The position numbers were made by a program, and so were the translations under genes. A DNA stretch of 64,000 nucleotides from Rhizobium sp. TH2 (GTDB lineage: Bacteria; Pseudomonadota; Alphaproteobacteria; Rhizobiales; Rhizobiaceae). Where the stretch lies: the NCBI RefSeq assembly GCF_024707525.1, contig NZ_CP062231.1:4588001-4652000 (forward strand), given 5' to 3'. Positions 43,192 to 52,793 of the stretch are shown here, piece by piece. The notes beneath the pieces are model-generated. The model worked only from the letters and a program-made list of their open reading frames with translations, was not told the DNA's origin and did no database searches. Each line of letters starts with the position of its first letter. Positions within the stretch are counted from its first letter, which is position 1.

Positions 43192-45126
43192 ATGAGTAAG
43201 AAAGCCTCTATGAATAGGAAAGATGGGCAGTTCCGCCCCGTTGCCGTTCCCGACGTCGATCTCGGCGGATTCTGGGGCAAGTGGCAGGATGCCGTGAGCG
43301 ACTCGACTGCCGAGATCCTGCTCGATCGTTGCGAAGCGGCCGGCATGATCAAGGCGATCGACGTCAATCAACCGAGCCCCGGCGTCGTCATCCCGATCCA
43401 GCCCTGGGGTGGAACGACCCAGATGTTCTGGGATTCCGATCTCGGCAAGTCGATCGAAACGATTGCCTATTCGCTCTATCGCAAGCCCAATCCCAAGCTC
43501 GAAGCCCGCGCCGACGCGATCATCGACATGTATGAGCGGCTGCAGGACACGGATGGCTACCTCAACGCCTGGTTCCAGCGCGTCCAGCCGGATCGCCGCT
43601 GGACCAATCTCCGCGACCATCACGAGCTCTACTGCGCCGGCCACTTGATGGAAGCGGCAGTCGCCTACTATCAGGCGACGGGCAAGCGCAAGCTGCTCGA
43701 CATCATGTGCCGCTATGCCGATTACATGATCACCATCTTCGGTCACGGCGAAGGCCAGATCCCCGGCTATTGCGGCCATGAGGAGATCGAGCTGGCGCTG
43801 GTCAAGCTCGCCCGCGTCACAGGCGAGAAGAAATACCTCGAACTCTCGAAATACTTCATCGACGAACGCGGCATCGAACCAAAATTCTTCACCGCCGAGG
43901 CGATCAAGGATGGCCGCGACCCGGCGAACTTCATCCAGAAAACCTACGAATACGGCCAGGCGCACGAGCCGGTGCGCGACCAGCGCAAGGTCGTCGGCCA
44001 CGCGGTGCGCGCCATGTATCTCTATTCCGGCATGGCCGACATCGCCACCGAATACAAGGACGACAGCCTGACCGAGGCGCTTGAAGCGCTCTGGGACGAT
44101 GTCGTCACCAAGCAGATGTACATCACCGGCGGCATCGGCCCTTCGGCCAGCAACGAGGGCTTCACCGATTACTTCGACCTGCCGAACGAGACCGCCTATG
44201 CCGAGACCTGCGCCTCCGTAGGCCTCGTCTTCTGGGCCAACCGCATGCTCGGCCGTGGCCCCGACCGCCGCTATGCCGACATCATGGAACAGGCGCTCTA
44301 CAATGGCGCGCTGCCCGGCCTGGCGATCGACGGCAAGACCTTCTTCTACGACAATCCGCTGGAAAGCGTCGGCAAGCACCACCGCTGGACCTGGCATCAC
44401 TGCCCCTGCTGCCCGCCGAACATCGCGCGGCTGGTCACCTCGATCGGCTCCTATATGTATGCCGCGTCCGATGACGAGATCGCGGTGCATCTCTACGGCG
44501 AGAGCACGCTGCGCTGCGAGCTGGCAAACGGCGCCAAGGTGACGATCAGGCAGACCACCAATTATCCCTGGGAAGGCACGATTGCGTTCACCACAGAACT
44601 GGCGAAGCCAGCCCGCTTCGCACTTTCCCTCCGCATCCCCGAATGGGCGGACGGCGCGACGCTCAGCGTCAACGGCACGATGATCGACCTCGCCGCCAAT
44701 GTCATCGACGGCTATGCCCGCATCGAGCGCGATTGGACCGATGGCGACCGGGTGGCGCTCTTGTTACCGCTGGCGCTCCGGCCACAATATGCCAACCCCA
44801 AGGTCCGGCAGGATGCCGGCCGCGTCGCGCTGATGCGCGGCCCGCTCGTCTATTGCGTCGAGACGACTGACAATGGCCATGACCTCAGCGCCATCGTCCT
44901 GCCCGCCGAGCTGCCGGCGGGGGAGACGACGGTTCTCGACGATCTCCACAATGCCGTGGCGGTCGACCTGCCAGTTGAACGTGACGATAGTTCGGACTGG
45001 GGCAAGTCGCTCTACCGAAACGCGCCGGCGAAACGGGTGAAAGACAAGGCGCGCTTCGTGCCCTATCATCTCTGGGACAACCGCGCGCCCGGCGAAATGC
45101 TGGTCTGGGTGCAGTCGGAGAAATAG
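43192..45126 (+). CDS. Beta-L-arabinofuranosidase, glycoside hydrolase family 127
   Basis: This GH127 (formerly DUF1680) enzyme of about 644 residues releases terminal beta-L-arabinofuranose. It has no signal peptide, so it acts in the cytoplasm on imported oligosaccharides. With the start at 43192 the Zn-binding set of the family is visible as E338, C340 (A-E-T-C-A-S) and C406/C407 (H-C-P-C-C-P-P-N); the second Cys of that pair is the expected nucleophile. Starts at 43180 or 43210 are also possible; none has a strong ribosome-binding site. It sits between the permease and ATPase genes of its transporter, an unusual insertion that ties it firmly to the imported sugar. Confidence 0.9.
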   Translation: MSKKASMNRKDGQFRPVAVPDVDLGGFWGKWQDAVSDSTAEILLDRCEAAGMIKAIDVNQPSPGVVIPIQPWGGTTQMFWDSDLGKSIETIAYSLYRKPNPKLEARADAIIDMYERLQDTDGYLNAWFQRVQPDRRWTNLRDHHELYCAGHLMEAAVAYYQATGKRKLLDIMCRYADYMITIFGHGEGQIPGYCGHEEIELALVKLARVTGEKKYLELSKYFIDERGIEPKFFTAEAIKDGRDPANFIQKTYEYGQAHEPVRDQRKVVGHAVRAMYLYSGMADIATEYKDDSLTEALEALWDDVVTKQMYITGGIGPSASNEGFTDYFDLPNETAYAETCASVGLVFWANRMLGRGPDRRYADIMEQALYNGALPGLAIDGKTFFYDNPLESVGKHHRWTWHHCPCCPPNIARLVTSIGSYMYAASDDEIAVHLYGESTLRCELANGAKVTIRQTTNYPWEGTIAFTTELAKPARFALSLRIPEWADGATLSVNGTMIDLAANVIDGYARIERDWTDGDRVALLLPLALRPQYANPKVRQDAGRVALMRGPLVYCVETTDNGHDLSAIVLPAELPAGETTVLDDLHNAVAVDLPVERDDSSDWGKSLYRNAPAKRVKDKARFVPYHLWDNRAPGEMLVWVQSEK

Positions 45127-45131
45127 GCACT

Positions 45132-46223
45132 ATGCTGATGGCGAACGGGATGAACAACACCAGCGTCGCGCTCGTCGACGTGCGCAAGAGCTACGGCGGC
45201 CTGGAAGTGATCCACGGCATCGACCTCACGGTCGCCGAAGGCGAATTCGTCGTCTTCGTCGGACCGTCCGGATGCGGGAAATCGACGCTGCTCCGGATGA
45301 TTGCCGGCCTGGAAGAAGTCACCGACGGCGAGATCGCCATCAAGGGCCGCGACGTCACCGACCTCGATCCGTCCGATCGCGGCATTGCCATGGTGTTCCA
45401 GTCCTATGCGCTCTATCCCCACATGAGCGTGCGCGAAAACCTCGCCTTTGGGCTCAAGATGGCGAACACGCCACAGGCCGAGATCGAGCGGCGGGTCGCT
45501 CATGCCTCTGGCATCCTCAAGATCGATCCGTTGCTGGAGCGCCGACCGGGCCAGCTCTCCGGCGGCCAGCGCCAGCGCGTCGCCATCGGCCGGGCGATCG
45601 TGCGCGAACCGGATGTCTTCCTGTTCGACGAGCCGCTTTCGAACCTCGACGCCGAATTGCGTGTTTCCATGCGCATCGAAATCGCGCGCCTGCACCGCCA
45701 ACTCGGCAATACGATGATCTATGTCACCCACGACCAGACCGAGGCGATGACACTCGCCGACAAGATCGTCGTGCTCCGCGACGGCAAGGTCGAGCAGGTC
45801 GGCACGCCGCGCCAGGTCTACGAGGATCCGGCCAATGTCTTCGTCGCCGGTTTCATCGGCTCGCCCCGGATGAACTTGCTGGAGGCGGAATGGGCGGGCG
45901 ATGGCAAAGTCCGTATCTCGGGCATCACGGTGGATGCGTCGATCGATGCCTCCGGCCTGCAATCCGGCGGCAAGCTCCTGCTCGGCATGCGCCCCGAACA
46001 CATGGTGGTCACGGCAGCCGGACCGGATACCATCGCCGCCAGGGTGGATTTCTCCGAATATCTCGGTGGCAATCGCTTTCTCTATTGCCAGCTTGACGAT
46101 GGCCAAAACCTGACTGTCGAGCAGCGCGATGGCCCGGATACAGCACCCGGTGAGGCATTGCATCTGACGACACCGCTGGATCGCCGCCGGTTCTTCGCCA
46201 CCACCGGTGAGAGGCTGCGGTAA
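45132..46223 (+). CDS. Sugar ABC transporter ATP-binding protein (MalK/UgpC type)
   Basis: This 363-residue ATPase follows the GH127 gene by 5 bases. Walker A is G-P-S-G-C-G-K-S-T near residue 45, the signature L-S-G-G-Q-R-Q-R near 142 and Walker B V-F-L-F-D-E-P near 162; the MalK-type regulatory domain follows with G-M-R-P-E-H near 285. Starts at 45138 or 45150 would shorten the tail before the family N-terminus. It serves the MalFG-type permeases of this operon and ends the operon. Confidence 0.92.
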   Translation: MLMANGMNNTSVALVDVRKSYGGLEVIHGIDLTVAEGEFVVFVGPSGCGKSTLLRMIAGLEEVTDGEIAIKGRDVTDLDPSDRGIAMVFQSYALYPHMSVRENLAFGLKMANTPQAEIERRVAHASGILKIDPLLERRPGQLSGGQRQRVAIGRAIVREPDVFLFDEPLSNLDAELRVSMRIEIARLHRQLGNTMIYVTHDQTEAMTLADKIVVLRDGKVEQVGTPRQVYEDPANVFVAGFIGSPRMNLLEAEWAGDGKVRISGITVDASIDASGLQSGGKLLLGMRPEHMVVTAAGPDTIAARVDFSEYLGGNRFLYCQLDDGQNLTVEQRDGPDTAPGEALHLTTPLDRRRFFATTGERLR

Positions 46224-46311
46224 GCCCTTCACACACCCACACTTGGAAAGACGCCCGCAATCTGCAATCCTTAGGGCGGATTGAGGACGGCCACCGCCAG
46301 TCCGTGGGAGA

Positions 46312-48105
46312 GTGAACCTGAGGAACGCACATCGAAGCATCCTCGCACTTATCGGCGTGCTGCTTGCCGCGGCGATCTTCGTCGTCGGCTGGGGCATTCC
46401 GTTCGCGACCGTGCGTTTCATGAACGAAGCCTCGCTTCAGGCCAACAGCGCGCTCAGGCTGGCGGTCTCGGCCCTGTCCGGTCAGCTCAAGCGATACGAG
46501 CCGCTCCCCGCCCTCATCGCCGATCACGACAACATCAAGGAATTGATTTCCAAGCCCCACGACCCGGCACTTCGCGACGCCGCCAATCTCTATTTGAAGG
46601 AAATCAACACGTTGCTGCGCTCGTCGGATATCTACGTGATGACGCTGGACGGCGAGACCATCGCCGCCAGCAATTATAATGAGCCGACGAGTTTCGTCGG
46701 CGAGAATTTCAGCTACCGGCCGTATTTCCAGCGTGCGGCCGAAGGGCATCAGGCGCGCTTCTATGCGCTCGGCACGACCTCGGCCAAGCGCGGCTATTAC
46801 TTCGCCTCGCCGGTCAAGCTTGCCGGCAGGGTCGCCGGCGTCATCGTCTTCAAGGTCGATATCGACGCGATCGAAACCTCCTGGCGTGGCGGCGAATACA
46901 AGATCATCGTCCATGATCCCGAAGGCATCGTCTTCATGTCGGGCAGTCCCGCCTGGCTCTATTCCGGCATCATGCCGCTGACGAAAGAGCGGCTTGAGCG
47001 CACGGCCGCCTCCCGCCGCTACTCCGATGCGGTGTTGAAGGAATTGCCGGTCCGTCGCTCGCAAATGGCCGACCATGCCCTGATGACGATCGATAGCGCG
47101 GAGAACGGCGCGGAATATCTCGTGCTATCGCAATACATGCGCGAGGCCGACTGGACCGTCAGTGTGCTTCTCGACACCCGTTCCGTCCATTCCCAAGCGC
47201 GCACCACCATCGTCGCGCTGCTGTTGTTTCTTACCCTCGCAGGCGTCGTCCTGACCGTGATGCTGCAGCGGCGAGCGCGGCTGAAGGAGCAGATGCAATC
47301 CGACATCAGCGCTAAGGCCGAACTCGAACGGCGCGTCGAGGAGCGCACCGCCGACCTCGCCCGCGTCAACCGCCAACTACACAAGACCCAGGCCGATCTC
47401 GTGCAGGCCGGCAAGCTCGCCGGCCTCGGGCAGATGTCGGCGGCGCTCTCCCACGAACTGAACCAGCCGCTCGCGGCCGCCAAGACCTATGCCGACAGCG
47501 CCGCGCTGCTCATCGACCGCAAGCGAACCGACGAGGCGCAGGACAATCTGCGCCGCATCTCCAACCTCATCGATCGCATGGCATCGATCAGCCGGCACCT
47601 GCGCAATTTCGCCCGCAAACCCAACGAGAAGCTCGGCGCGGTCGCGGTTGAAGACGTGCTGCACGACACGCTCGAAATCGTCTCGACGCGCCTTGCCTCC
47701 GCGAAGGCCGAGCTCGTCAGCCAGCTTGCCCCGTCGCTGATGGTCAAGGCGGGATCGGTCCGGCTGCAGCAGGTGCTGGTCAATATCATCTCCAACGCCG
47801 CCGATGCCGTCGAAGGCCTCGATGACCGCCGCATCCATGTCTCCGCGGAACGCGTGGGCGACCGGGTGGTGATCGAGATCAGGGATCACGGGCCCGGCGT
47901 GCCACCGGCAATCGTCGAGCGCATCTTCGATCCTTTCTTCACCACCAAGAAGGTCGGCGCGGGACTGGGGCTCGGCCTCTCGATCTCCTACAACATCATC
48001 AAGGATTTCGGCGGCCATCTGGTCGTCTCGAACCACCCGGAGGGCGGCGCGGTGTTCCGCATCCAGCTCGATCCGGCAACAGAAGCCCGCGAGGCGGCGG
48101 AATGA
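46312..48105 (+). CDS. Sensor histidine kinase, DctB-like
   Basis: This 597-residue membrane sensor has a helix at about residues 10-30, a periplasmic sensing domain to about 298, a second helix at about 299-318, a coiled coil at about 335-365, then H381 in L-S-H-E-L-N-Q-P-L and a kinase domain with D-H-G-P-G-V and a G-L-G-L-G-L-S-I box. The S-F-V-G-E-N-F-S-Y-R-P-Y-F-Q segment near 127-140 is characteristic of DctB-type dCache domains that bind C4-dicarboxylates. The GTG at 46312 is only one base after GGGAG, so a CTG at 46318 is an alternative start. It overlaps the response-regulator gene by ATGA and stands before tctCBA, which it probably controls. Confidence 0.88.
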   Translation: MNLRNAHRSILALIGVLLAAAIFVVGWGIPFATVRFMNEASLQANSALRLAVSALSGQLKRYEPLPALIADHDNIKELISKPHDPALRDAANLYLKEINTLLRSSDIYVMTLDGETIAASNYNEPTSFVGENFSYRPYFQRAAEGHQARFYALGTTSAKRGYYFASPVKLAGRVAGVIVFKVDIDAIETSWRGGEYKIIVHDPEGIVFMSGSPAWLYSGIMPLTKERLERTAASRRYSDAVLKELPVRRSQMADHALMTIDSAENGAEYLVLSQYMREADWTVSVLLDTRSVHSQARTTIVALLLFLTLAGVVLTVMLQRRARLKEQMQSDISAKAELERRVEERTADLARVNRQLHKTQADLVQAGKLAGLGQMSAALSHELNQPLAAAKTYADSAALLIDRKRTDEAQDNLRRISNLIDRMASISRHLRNFARKPNEKLGAVAVEDVLHDTLEIVSTRLASAKAELVSQLAPSLMVKAGSVRLQQVLVNIISNAADAVEGLDDRRIHVSAERVGDRVVIEIRDHGPGVPPAIVERIFDPFFTTKKVGAGLGLGLSISYNIIKDFGGHLVVSNHPEGGAVFRIQLDPATEAREAAE

Positions 48106-49460
48106 GCGAGGCGGCCGTCCTGCTCGTCGACGACGAAGAGGAACTGCGTCTGGCGACCGCCCAGGCTCTGGAATTGCAGGACCTGAAGGTTGAGCCCTTC
48201 GCCACCGCCGAGGATGTGCTGACCCGCATCAGCTACGGCTTTTCCGGCGTCGTGGTCAGCGATATCCGCATGGAGGGCATGGACGGGATGACGCTTCTCC
48301 AGCGCATCCGCGAGATCGACCATGACATCCCCGTCATCCTCGTCACCGGCCACGGTGATGTCCAGCTTGCCGTCAAGGCAATGCGCGAGGGCGCTTATGA
48401 TTTCCTCGAAAAGCCCTTCGCGGTTCCGACACTTGCCAGCATTATCGGCCGCGCGATGGACCGGCGCGCGCTGGTGCTGGAGAACCGCCGCCTGCGGGCT
48501 GCGGCAGGCAAACGCGACGACATCGAGGTACGGCTTCCCGGTCGTACGCCCATCATGGTCGATCTGCGCTACCGGCTCCGCGCGATCGGCGCCACCGATG
48601 CCGATACGCTGATCATCGGCGATACCGGAGCCGGCAAGGAAGTCGTGGCGCTGGCATTGCACGATATCAGCGCCCGCGCCGGCCGGCCGTTTATCGCCAT
48701 CAATTGCGCGGCGCTGCCCGAAACGCTGATCGAAAGCGAGCTCTTCGGCCACGAAGCCGGTGCCTTTCCCGGCGCCATGCGGCCACGCTACGGCAAGTTC
48801 GAGCACGGCCGGGGCGGCACCATCCTGCTCGACGAGATCGGCTCGCTGCCGATCGACCTGCAGGCCAAATTCCTGCGCGTCCTGCAGGAGCGTACCATCA
48901 CCCGCCTCGGCTCGAACGAGAGCGTTGCGCTTGACGTGCGCTTCATCGCCACGAGCAAGGTCGATCTGGAGGCCGAAGTCGCTGCCGGGCGTTTCCGGCC
49001 GGACCTGTTCTATCGCCTCAACGTCGCTACCTTACGCGTGCCATCTCTCGCCCAGCGACTGGCGGACGTCCCCCTGCTCTTCCTTCAGCTCGTCCGGGAG
49101 GCATCCGCCCGCTACGGCCGGGAGCCGATGGATGTGCCACCGGAGGTGATATCCGACATTGCCGAGCGGGATTGGCCCGGCAACGTCCGGGAGCTGCGCA
49201 ATGCGGCCGACCGGCTGGTGCTGGGACTCGATATGCGAATGGGCTCCGCCGCGTCGGACGACGAGAGGGAAAACATCCGCCTCGCCGACAAGGTCGGCGC
49301 GTTCGAACGCCAGATCATCGCCAGCACCATCGCCGCCCATGGCGGCAGCCTGAAACCCGTCTACGAACAGCTCGGCATATCGCGCAAGACGCTTTACGAG
49401 AAGATGCAGAAATACGGCCTCGACAAGCGGCTTGGCATCGGCGAGCCGGAAGACGGCTAG
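48102..49460 (+). CDS. Sigma-54-type response regulator, DctD-like, with altered GAFTGA loop
   Basis: This 452-residue protein has a receiver domain with phospho-acceptor D54 and K104, an AAA+ domain with Walker A G-D-T-G-A-G-K-E at 173-180 and Walker B I-L-L-D-E-I near 241, and a C-terminal Fis-type helix-turn-helix ending near residue 445. The sigma-54-contacting loop reads G-A-F-P-G-A at 220-225 in place of the usual G-A-F-T-G-A. The Thr is normally important for contact with sigma-54, so this protein may work differently or tolerate Pro. It forms a pair with the DctB-like kinase and probably controls tctCBA. Confidence 0.88.
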   Translation: MSEAAVLLVDDEEELRLATAQALELQDLKVEPFATAEDVLTRISYGFSGVVVSDIRMEGMDGMTLLQRIREIDHDIPVILVTGHGDVQLAVKAMREGAYDFLEKPFAVPTLASIIGRAMDRRALVLENRRLRAAAGKRDDIEVRLPGRTPIMVDLRYRLRAIGATDADTLIIGDTGAGKEVVALALHDISARAGRPFIAINCAALPETLIESELFGHEAGAFPGAMRPRYGKFEHGRGGTILLDEIGSLPIDLQAKFLRVLQERTITRLGSNESVALDVRFIATSKVDLEAEVAAGRFRPDLFYRLNVATLRVPSLAQRLADVPLLFLQLVREASARYGREPMDVPPEVISDIAERDWPGNVRELRNAADRLVLGLDMRMGSAASDDERENIRLADKVGAFERQIIASTIAAHGGSLKPVYEQLGISRKTLYEKMQKYGLDKRLGIGEPEDG

Positions 49461-49464
49461 CATG

Positions 49465-49516
49465 ATGGGTGGATTTCCACACATGCTCCTTGCCCATTGA
49501 GGCCATTTCCACCCAT
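49465..49516. promoter_or_regulatory. Inverted repeats upstream of tctC, candidate response-regulator sites
   Basis: ATGGGTGGA (49465-49473) and TCCACCCAT (49508-49516) are inverted copies 34 bases apart, and GTGGA-TT-TCCAC (49470-49481) is a small palindrome inside the first. They lie 146 to 197 bases upstream of tctC, the right distance for an enhancer site of the DctD-like regulator. No sigma-54 promoter with correct spacing was found. Confidence 0.35.
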
Positions 49517-49661
49517 GGCGACACGCAAACATCAGCCCGCCTGCGCTTTTTGTGGCTTCCGCCGTTGCGCAATCCCCCGCTTACGAAACAATGAGCCATC
49601 CACGATCGGCATGGGAGGAGCCTTGCCGGCTGGCAGACATCTTGACGGGAGGAACCCATAG

Positions 49662-50636
49662 ATGCTTTTCAAATCTCTCTTCGCCGCCACCGCACTCGCT
49701 GCAACCCTCATCGCGGGCGCAGCCAATGCCGAATATCCTGAACGCACCATCACCATGGTCGTACCCTTCGCGGCAGGCGGGCCGACCGATACGGTCGCGC
49801 GGTTGGTCGCCGAATCCATGTCCAAGGACCTCGGCCAGCAGGTGATCGTCGAAAATGTCGGCGGTGCCGGCGGAACGCTCGGTGCCGGCCGTGTCGCAAG
49901 CGCTGATCCGGATGGCTACACGGTTCTGCTCCACCATATCGGCATGGCGACATCAGCCACGCTCTATCGCAATCTGGCCTACAAGCCGCTCGAAGCCTTC
50001 GACTATGTCGGTCTCGTCACCGATGTGCCGATGACCATCGTCGCCCGCAAGGATTTCGAGCCGACCGACCTCAAAGGCCTGGTCGATTATGTGAAAGCCA
50101 ACGCCGACAAGATCACCGTCGCAAATGCCGGCCTCGGCGCCGCCTCCCACCTCTGCGGCATGATGTTCATGAGCGCCATCCAGACCTCGCTCGTCACCGT
50201 TCCCTATAAGGGTACGGGCCCGGCGATGACCGACCTTCTCGGCGGCCAGGTCGATGTCATGTGCGACCAGACGACCAACACCGCCAAGCAGATCCAGGGC
50301 GGCACGATCAAGGCCTATGCCGTGACCTCTGCCAAGCGTCTCGACATCTTCCCCGATCTGCCCACCGCGGTCGAGGGCGGCCTGAAGGACTTCCAGGTCG
50401 GCATCTGGCACGGCGTCTATGTGCCGAAGGGCACGCCCAAGGAAGCGATCGACAAGCTCAACGCCTCGCTCAAGAAGGCGCTGAAGGATCCCAGCGTCGC
50501 CGCTCGCTTCGCCGAACTTGGCACCGCGCCCTCTCCCGATGCCGATGTGACACCTGAAGCCCTCAAGGCCAAGCTCGAAAGCGAAATCACCCGCTGGAAG
50601 CCGATCATCGAAGCTGCCGGCCAGTATGCCGACTAA
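49662..50636 (+). CDS. tctC: Tripartite tricarboxylate transporter solute-binding protein TctC
   Basis: This 324-residue periplasmic protein binds tricarboxylate or another carboxylate for the TctAB pore. The start has GGGAGGA upstream, and the signal peptide runs from M-L-F-K-S through a hydrophobic core to A-N-A-E. The mature N-terminus (Y-P-E-R-T-I-T-M-V-V-P-F-A-A-G-G) and the late G-I-W-H-G-V-Y-V-P segment are typical of the Bug/TctC family. It heads tctCBA, downstream of the DctB/DctD-like pair, and is followed by a long hairpin before tctB. Confidence 0.92.
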   Translation: MLFKSLFAATALAATLIAGAANAEYPERTITMVVPFAAGGPTDTVARLVAESMSKDLGQQVIVENVGGAGGTLGAGRVASADPDGYTVLLHHIGMATSATLYRNLAYKPLEAFDYVGLVTDVPMTIVARKDFEPTDLKGLVDYVKANADKITVANAGLGAASHLCGMMFMSAIQTSLVTVPYKGTGPAMTDLLGGQVDVMCDQTTNTAKQIQGGTIKAYAVTSAKRLDIFPDLPTAVEGGLKDFQVGIWHGVYVPKGTPKEAIDKLNASLKKALKDPSVAARFAELGTAPSPDADVTPEALKAKLESEITRWKPIIEAAGQYAD

Positions 50637-50657
50637 GCATCGATAGCAGCTTCGTCT

Positions 50658-50697
50658 CCGGCGCCTTCACCGCTCCGAAAGCGGGGAAGGCCGCCGG
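50658..50697 (+). repeat. Hairpin between tctC and tctB
   Basis: The left arm CCGGCGCCTTCACCGCT (50658-50674) pairs with the right arm at 50680-50697 around a 5-base loop, with one A-G mismatch and one bulged C. It lies in the 113-base gap after the solute-binding-protein gene and before the first membrane-protein gene, the same position as elements A, C and D and the module 1 hairpin. Confidence 0.65.
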
Positions 50698-50749
50698 TGA
50701 GGTGCAACGCGTCCCGCCGCATCGCGCCGGGATAATCGCTGGGGACATC

Positions 50750-51211
50750 ATGAACAACCTTTCATTCGACCGGACGAATGCGCTTTGCGGCATCGTCTTC
50801 ATCGGCGCCGGCCTTTTCTTCGTGATACAGTCGCTGGGCCTCGAACTGGGCACGGCTTTCCGCATGGGACCCGGCTATTTTCCGCTGCTGCTCGGCGGAT
50901 TGCTGGTTCTTCTCGGCATGGTCATCCTCGTCCAGTCGTTCCGCGGGGAAGGCGAACCCATCGGCCATCTCGCGTGGCGCGGCATGCTGTTCATCCTGCC
51001 GGCGCCAGTGTTCTTCGGCCTGACGGTACGCGGGCTCGGTTTCGTGCCATCCCTGTTCATCACGGCCTTCATCGCCTGCTTCGCCTCCGAACGGATGACT
51101 CCGCTCGGTGCGCTGATCCTCTCGACCGCGGTCACCATCTTCTCCGTCGCCGTCTTCAGCTATGCGCTCGGCCTGCCATTCGAGCGCTTCGGCCCCTGGG
51201 TCAGGTTTTAG
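50750..51211 (+). CDS. tctB: Tripartite tricarboxylate transporter small subunit TctB
   Basis: This 153-residue membrane protein has four predicted helices (about 12-30, 42-62, 80-98 and 125-148), as expected for TctB. The start at 50750 has GGGGA seven bases upstream; an extension to 50702 adds unsupported residues. It works with TctA in the membrane; its stop overlaps the ribosome-binding site of tctA. Confidence 0.88.
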   Translation: MNNLSFDRTNALCGIVFIGAGLFFVIQSLGLELGTAFRMGPGYFPLLLGGLLVLLGMVILVQSFRGEGEPIGHLAWRGMLFILPAPVFFGLTVRGLGFVPSLFITAFIACFASERMTPLGALILSTAVTIFSVAVFSYALGLPFERFGPWVRF

Positions 51212-51220
51212 GAGGCGATC

Positions 51221-52726
51221 ATGGAACTCTTTGACAATCTCTGGCTCGGCTTTGCGACTGCGATGTCGCCCGAGAACCTGTTGTTCTGCCTGATCGGCGT
51301 CCTGCTCGGCACGCTGATCGGCGTGCTGCCCGGTATCGGCGCCACGGCGACCATCGCCATGTTGCTGCCGATCACCTTCCAGCTGTCTCCGGTCTCCTCG
51401 CTGATCATGCTCGCCGGCATCTATTACGGCGCGCAATATGGCGGCTCGACCACGGCCATCCTGATCAACATGCCGGGGGAATCATCATCCGCCGTGACCG
51501 CCATCGACGGCTACCAGATGGCACGCAAGGGCCGCGCCGGCGTGGCGCTCGCCACGGCGGCACTCGGCTCGTTCTTCGCCGGCACCGTGTCGACCTTTCT
51601 CGTTGCCATCTTCGCGCCGCCGCTGACGGCGGTGGCGCTGGAATTCGGCGCCGCCGAATATTTCTCGCTGATGGTCGTCGGCCTCGTCATGTCGGTCGCA
51701 CTTGCGCACGGTTCGATCATCAAGGCGCTCGCCATGCTGATCCTCGGCCTGCTGCTCGGCCTCGCCGGCAGCGACATCTATACCGGCGCCCCTCGTTTCA
51801 CGCTCGGCATCAACGAATTCGCCGATGGGCTGAACTTCGTCGCCGTCGCGGTGGGTGTCTTCGGTGTCGCCGAAATCCTGCGCAATCTCGAAAACGAGAA
51901 GGGCCGCTCGGTGCTGCTCAGCAAGGTCGAAGGCCTGATGCCGACGCGGGAGGATTTCCGGCGGATGGCATGGCCCATCCTGCGCGGCACCGGCATCGGC
52001 TCGATCCTCGGCATCCTGCCTGGGGGCGGTGCGATCCTCGCGGCCTTCGCCTCCTATACTGTCGAGAAGAAGCTGTCGAAAAACCCGAACGAATTCGGCC
52101 ACGGCGCCATCGAAGGCGTCGCCGGACCTGAATCGGCCAACAATGCCGGCGCGCAGACCTCGTTCATCCCGCTGCTTACACTCGGCATCCCGGCCAACCC
52201 CGTCATGGCGCTGATGATCGGCGCGATGATCATCAAGGGCATCGTGCCCGGCCCCAATGTTGCGGTTGAACAGCCGTCACTCTTCTGGGGCATCATCGCC
52301 TCGATGTGGATCGGCAACCTGATGCTCGTCATCCTCAACCTGCCCCTGATCGGGCTTTGGGTGAGGTTGCTCAAAGTGCCCTACTTCGTGCTTTTCCCGA
52401 TCATCATGGCCTTCTGCTCGATCGGGGTCTACAGCGTCAAATCCAACGTCTTCGATCTCTACTCGGTCGCCTTCTTCGGCTTCATCGGCTATGTGCTGGT
52501 GAAACTCCGCTGCGAGCCGGCGCCGCTGCTGCTCGGCTTCGTGCTGGGGCCGCTGCTCGAGGAAAACCTCCGCCGGGCGATGATTCTTTCGCATGGAAAC
52601 GCCGCGACCTTCGTGACGCGCCCGATCAGCGCCGGCCTGCTGCTGCTCGCAGCGTTGATCCTGATCATCGTGTTCCTGCCGAGCATCAGGTCCAAGCGCG
52701 AAGAGGTGTTCCAGGAGGAGGAATGA
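51221..52726 (+). CDS. tctA: Tripartite tricarboxylate transporter large subunit TctA
   Basis: This 501-residue integral membrane protein has about a dozen helices and the two family motifs: G-V-L-P-G-I-G-A-T-A-T-I near residues 27-38 and P-G-G-G-A-I-L-A-A-F-A-S-Y near 267. It forms the main pore for proton- or sodium-coupled carboxylate uptake. AGGAGG precedes its start. It ends the operon and is followed by a clear terminator. Confidence 0.93.
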   Translation: MELFDNLWLGFATAMSPENLLFCLIGVLLGTLIGVLPGIGATATIAMLLPITFQLSPVSSLIMLAGIYYGAQYGGSTTAILINMPGESSSAVTAIDGYQMARKGRAGVALATAALGSFFAGTVSTFLVAIFAPPLTAVALEFGAAEYFSLMVVGLVMSVALAHGSIIKALAMLILGLLLGLAGSDIYTGAPRFTLGINEFADGLNFVAVAVGVFGVAEILRNLENEKGRSVLLSKVEGLMPTREDFRRMAWPILRGTGIGSILGILPGGGAILAAFASYTVEKKLSKNPNEFGHGAIEGVAGPESANNAGAQTSFIPLLTLGIPANPVMALMIGAMIIKGIVPGPNVAVEQPSLFWGIIASMWIGNLMLVILNLPLIGLWVRLLKVPYFVLFPIIMAFCSIGVYSVKSNVFDLYSVAFFGFIGYVLVKLRCEPAPLLLGFVLGPLLEENLRRAMILSHGNAATFVTRPISAGLLLLAALILIIVFLPSIRSKREEVFQEEE

Positions 52727-52751
52727 TCGCCTGGCCGGCGCGTAGGTCATC

Positions 52752-52793
52752 ATGAATGAGCCCGACATCACTGCCGGGCTCATTCATTTCTTG
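52752..52793 (+). terminator. Rho-independent terminator after tctA
   Basis: ATGAATGAGCCCG (52752-52764) and CGGGCTCATTCAT (52775-52787) form a perfect 13-bp stem with a 10-base loop, followed by TTTCTT. It closes tctCBA; its tail runs into the Pho box of the next gene. Confidence 0.8.

Noticed and set aside
46265..46283. CAATCC and GGATTG hairpin after the MalK-type gene.
   Set aside because: A 6-bp stem without a T-run is too weak to call.
49553..49568. TGGC and TTGC boxes upstream of tctC resembling a sigma-54 promoter.
   Set aside because: GG and GC are 11 bases apart instead of the required 10, so it would not be expected to work.
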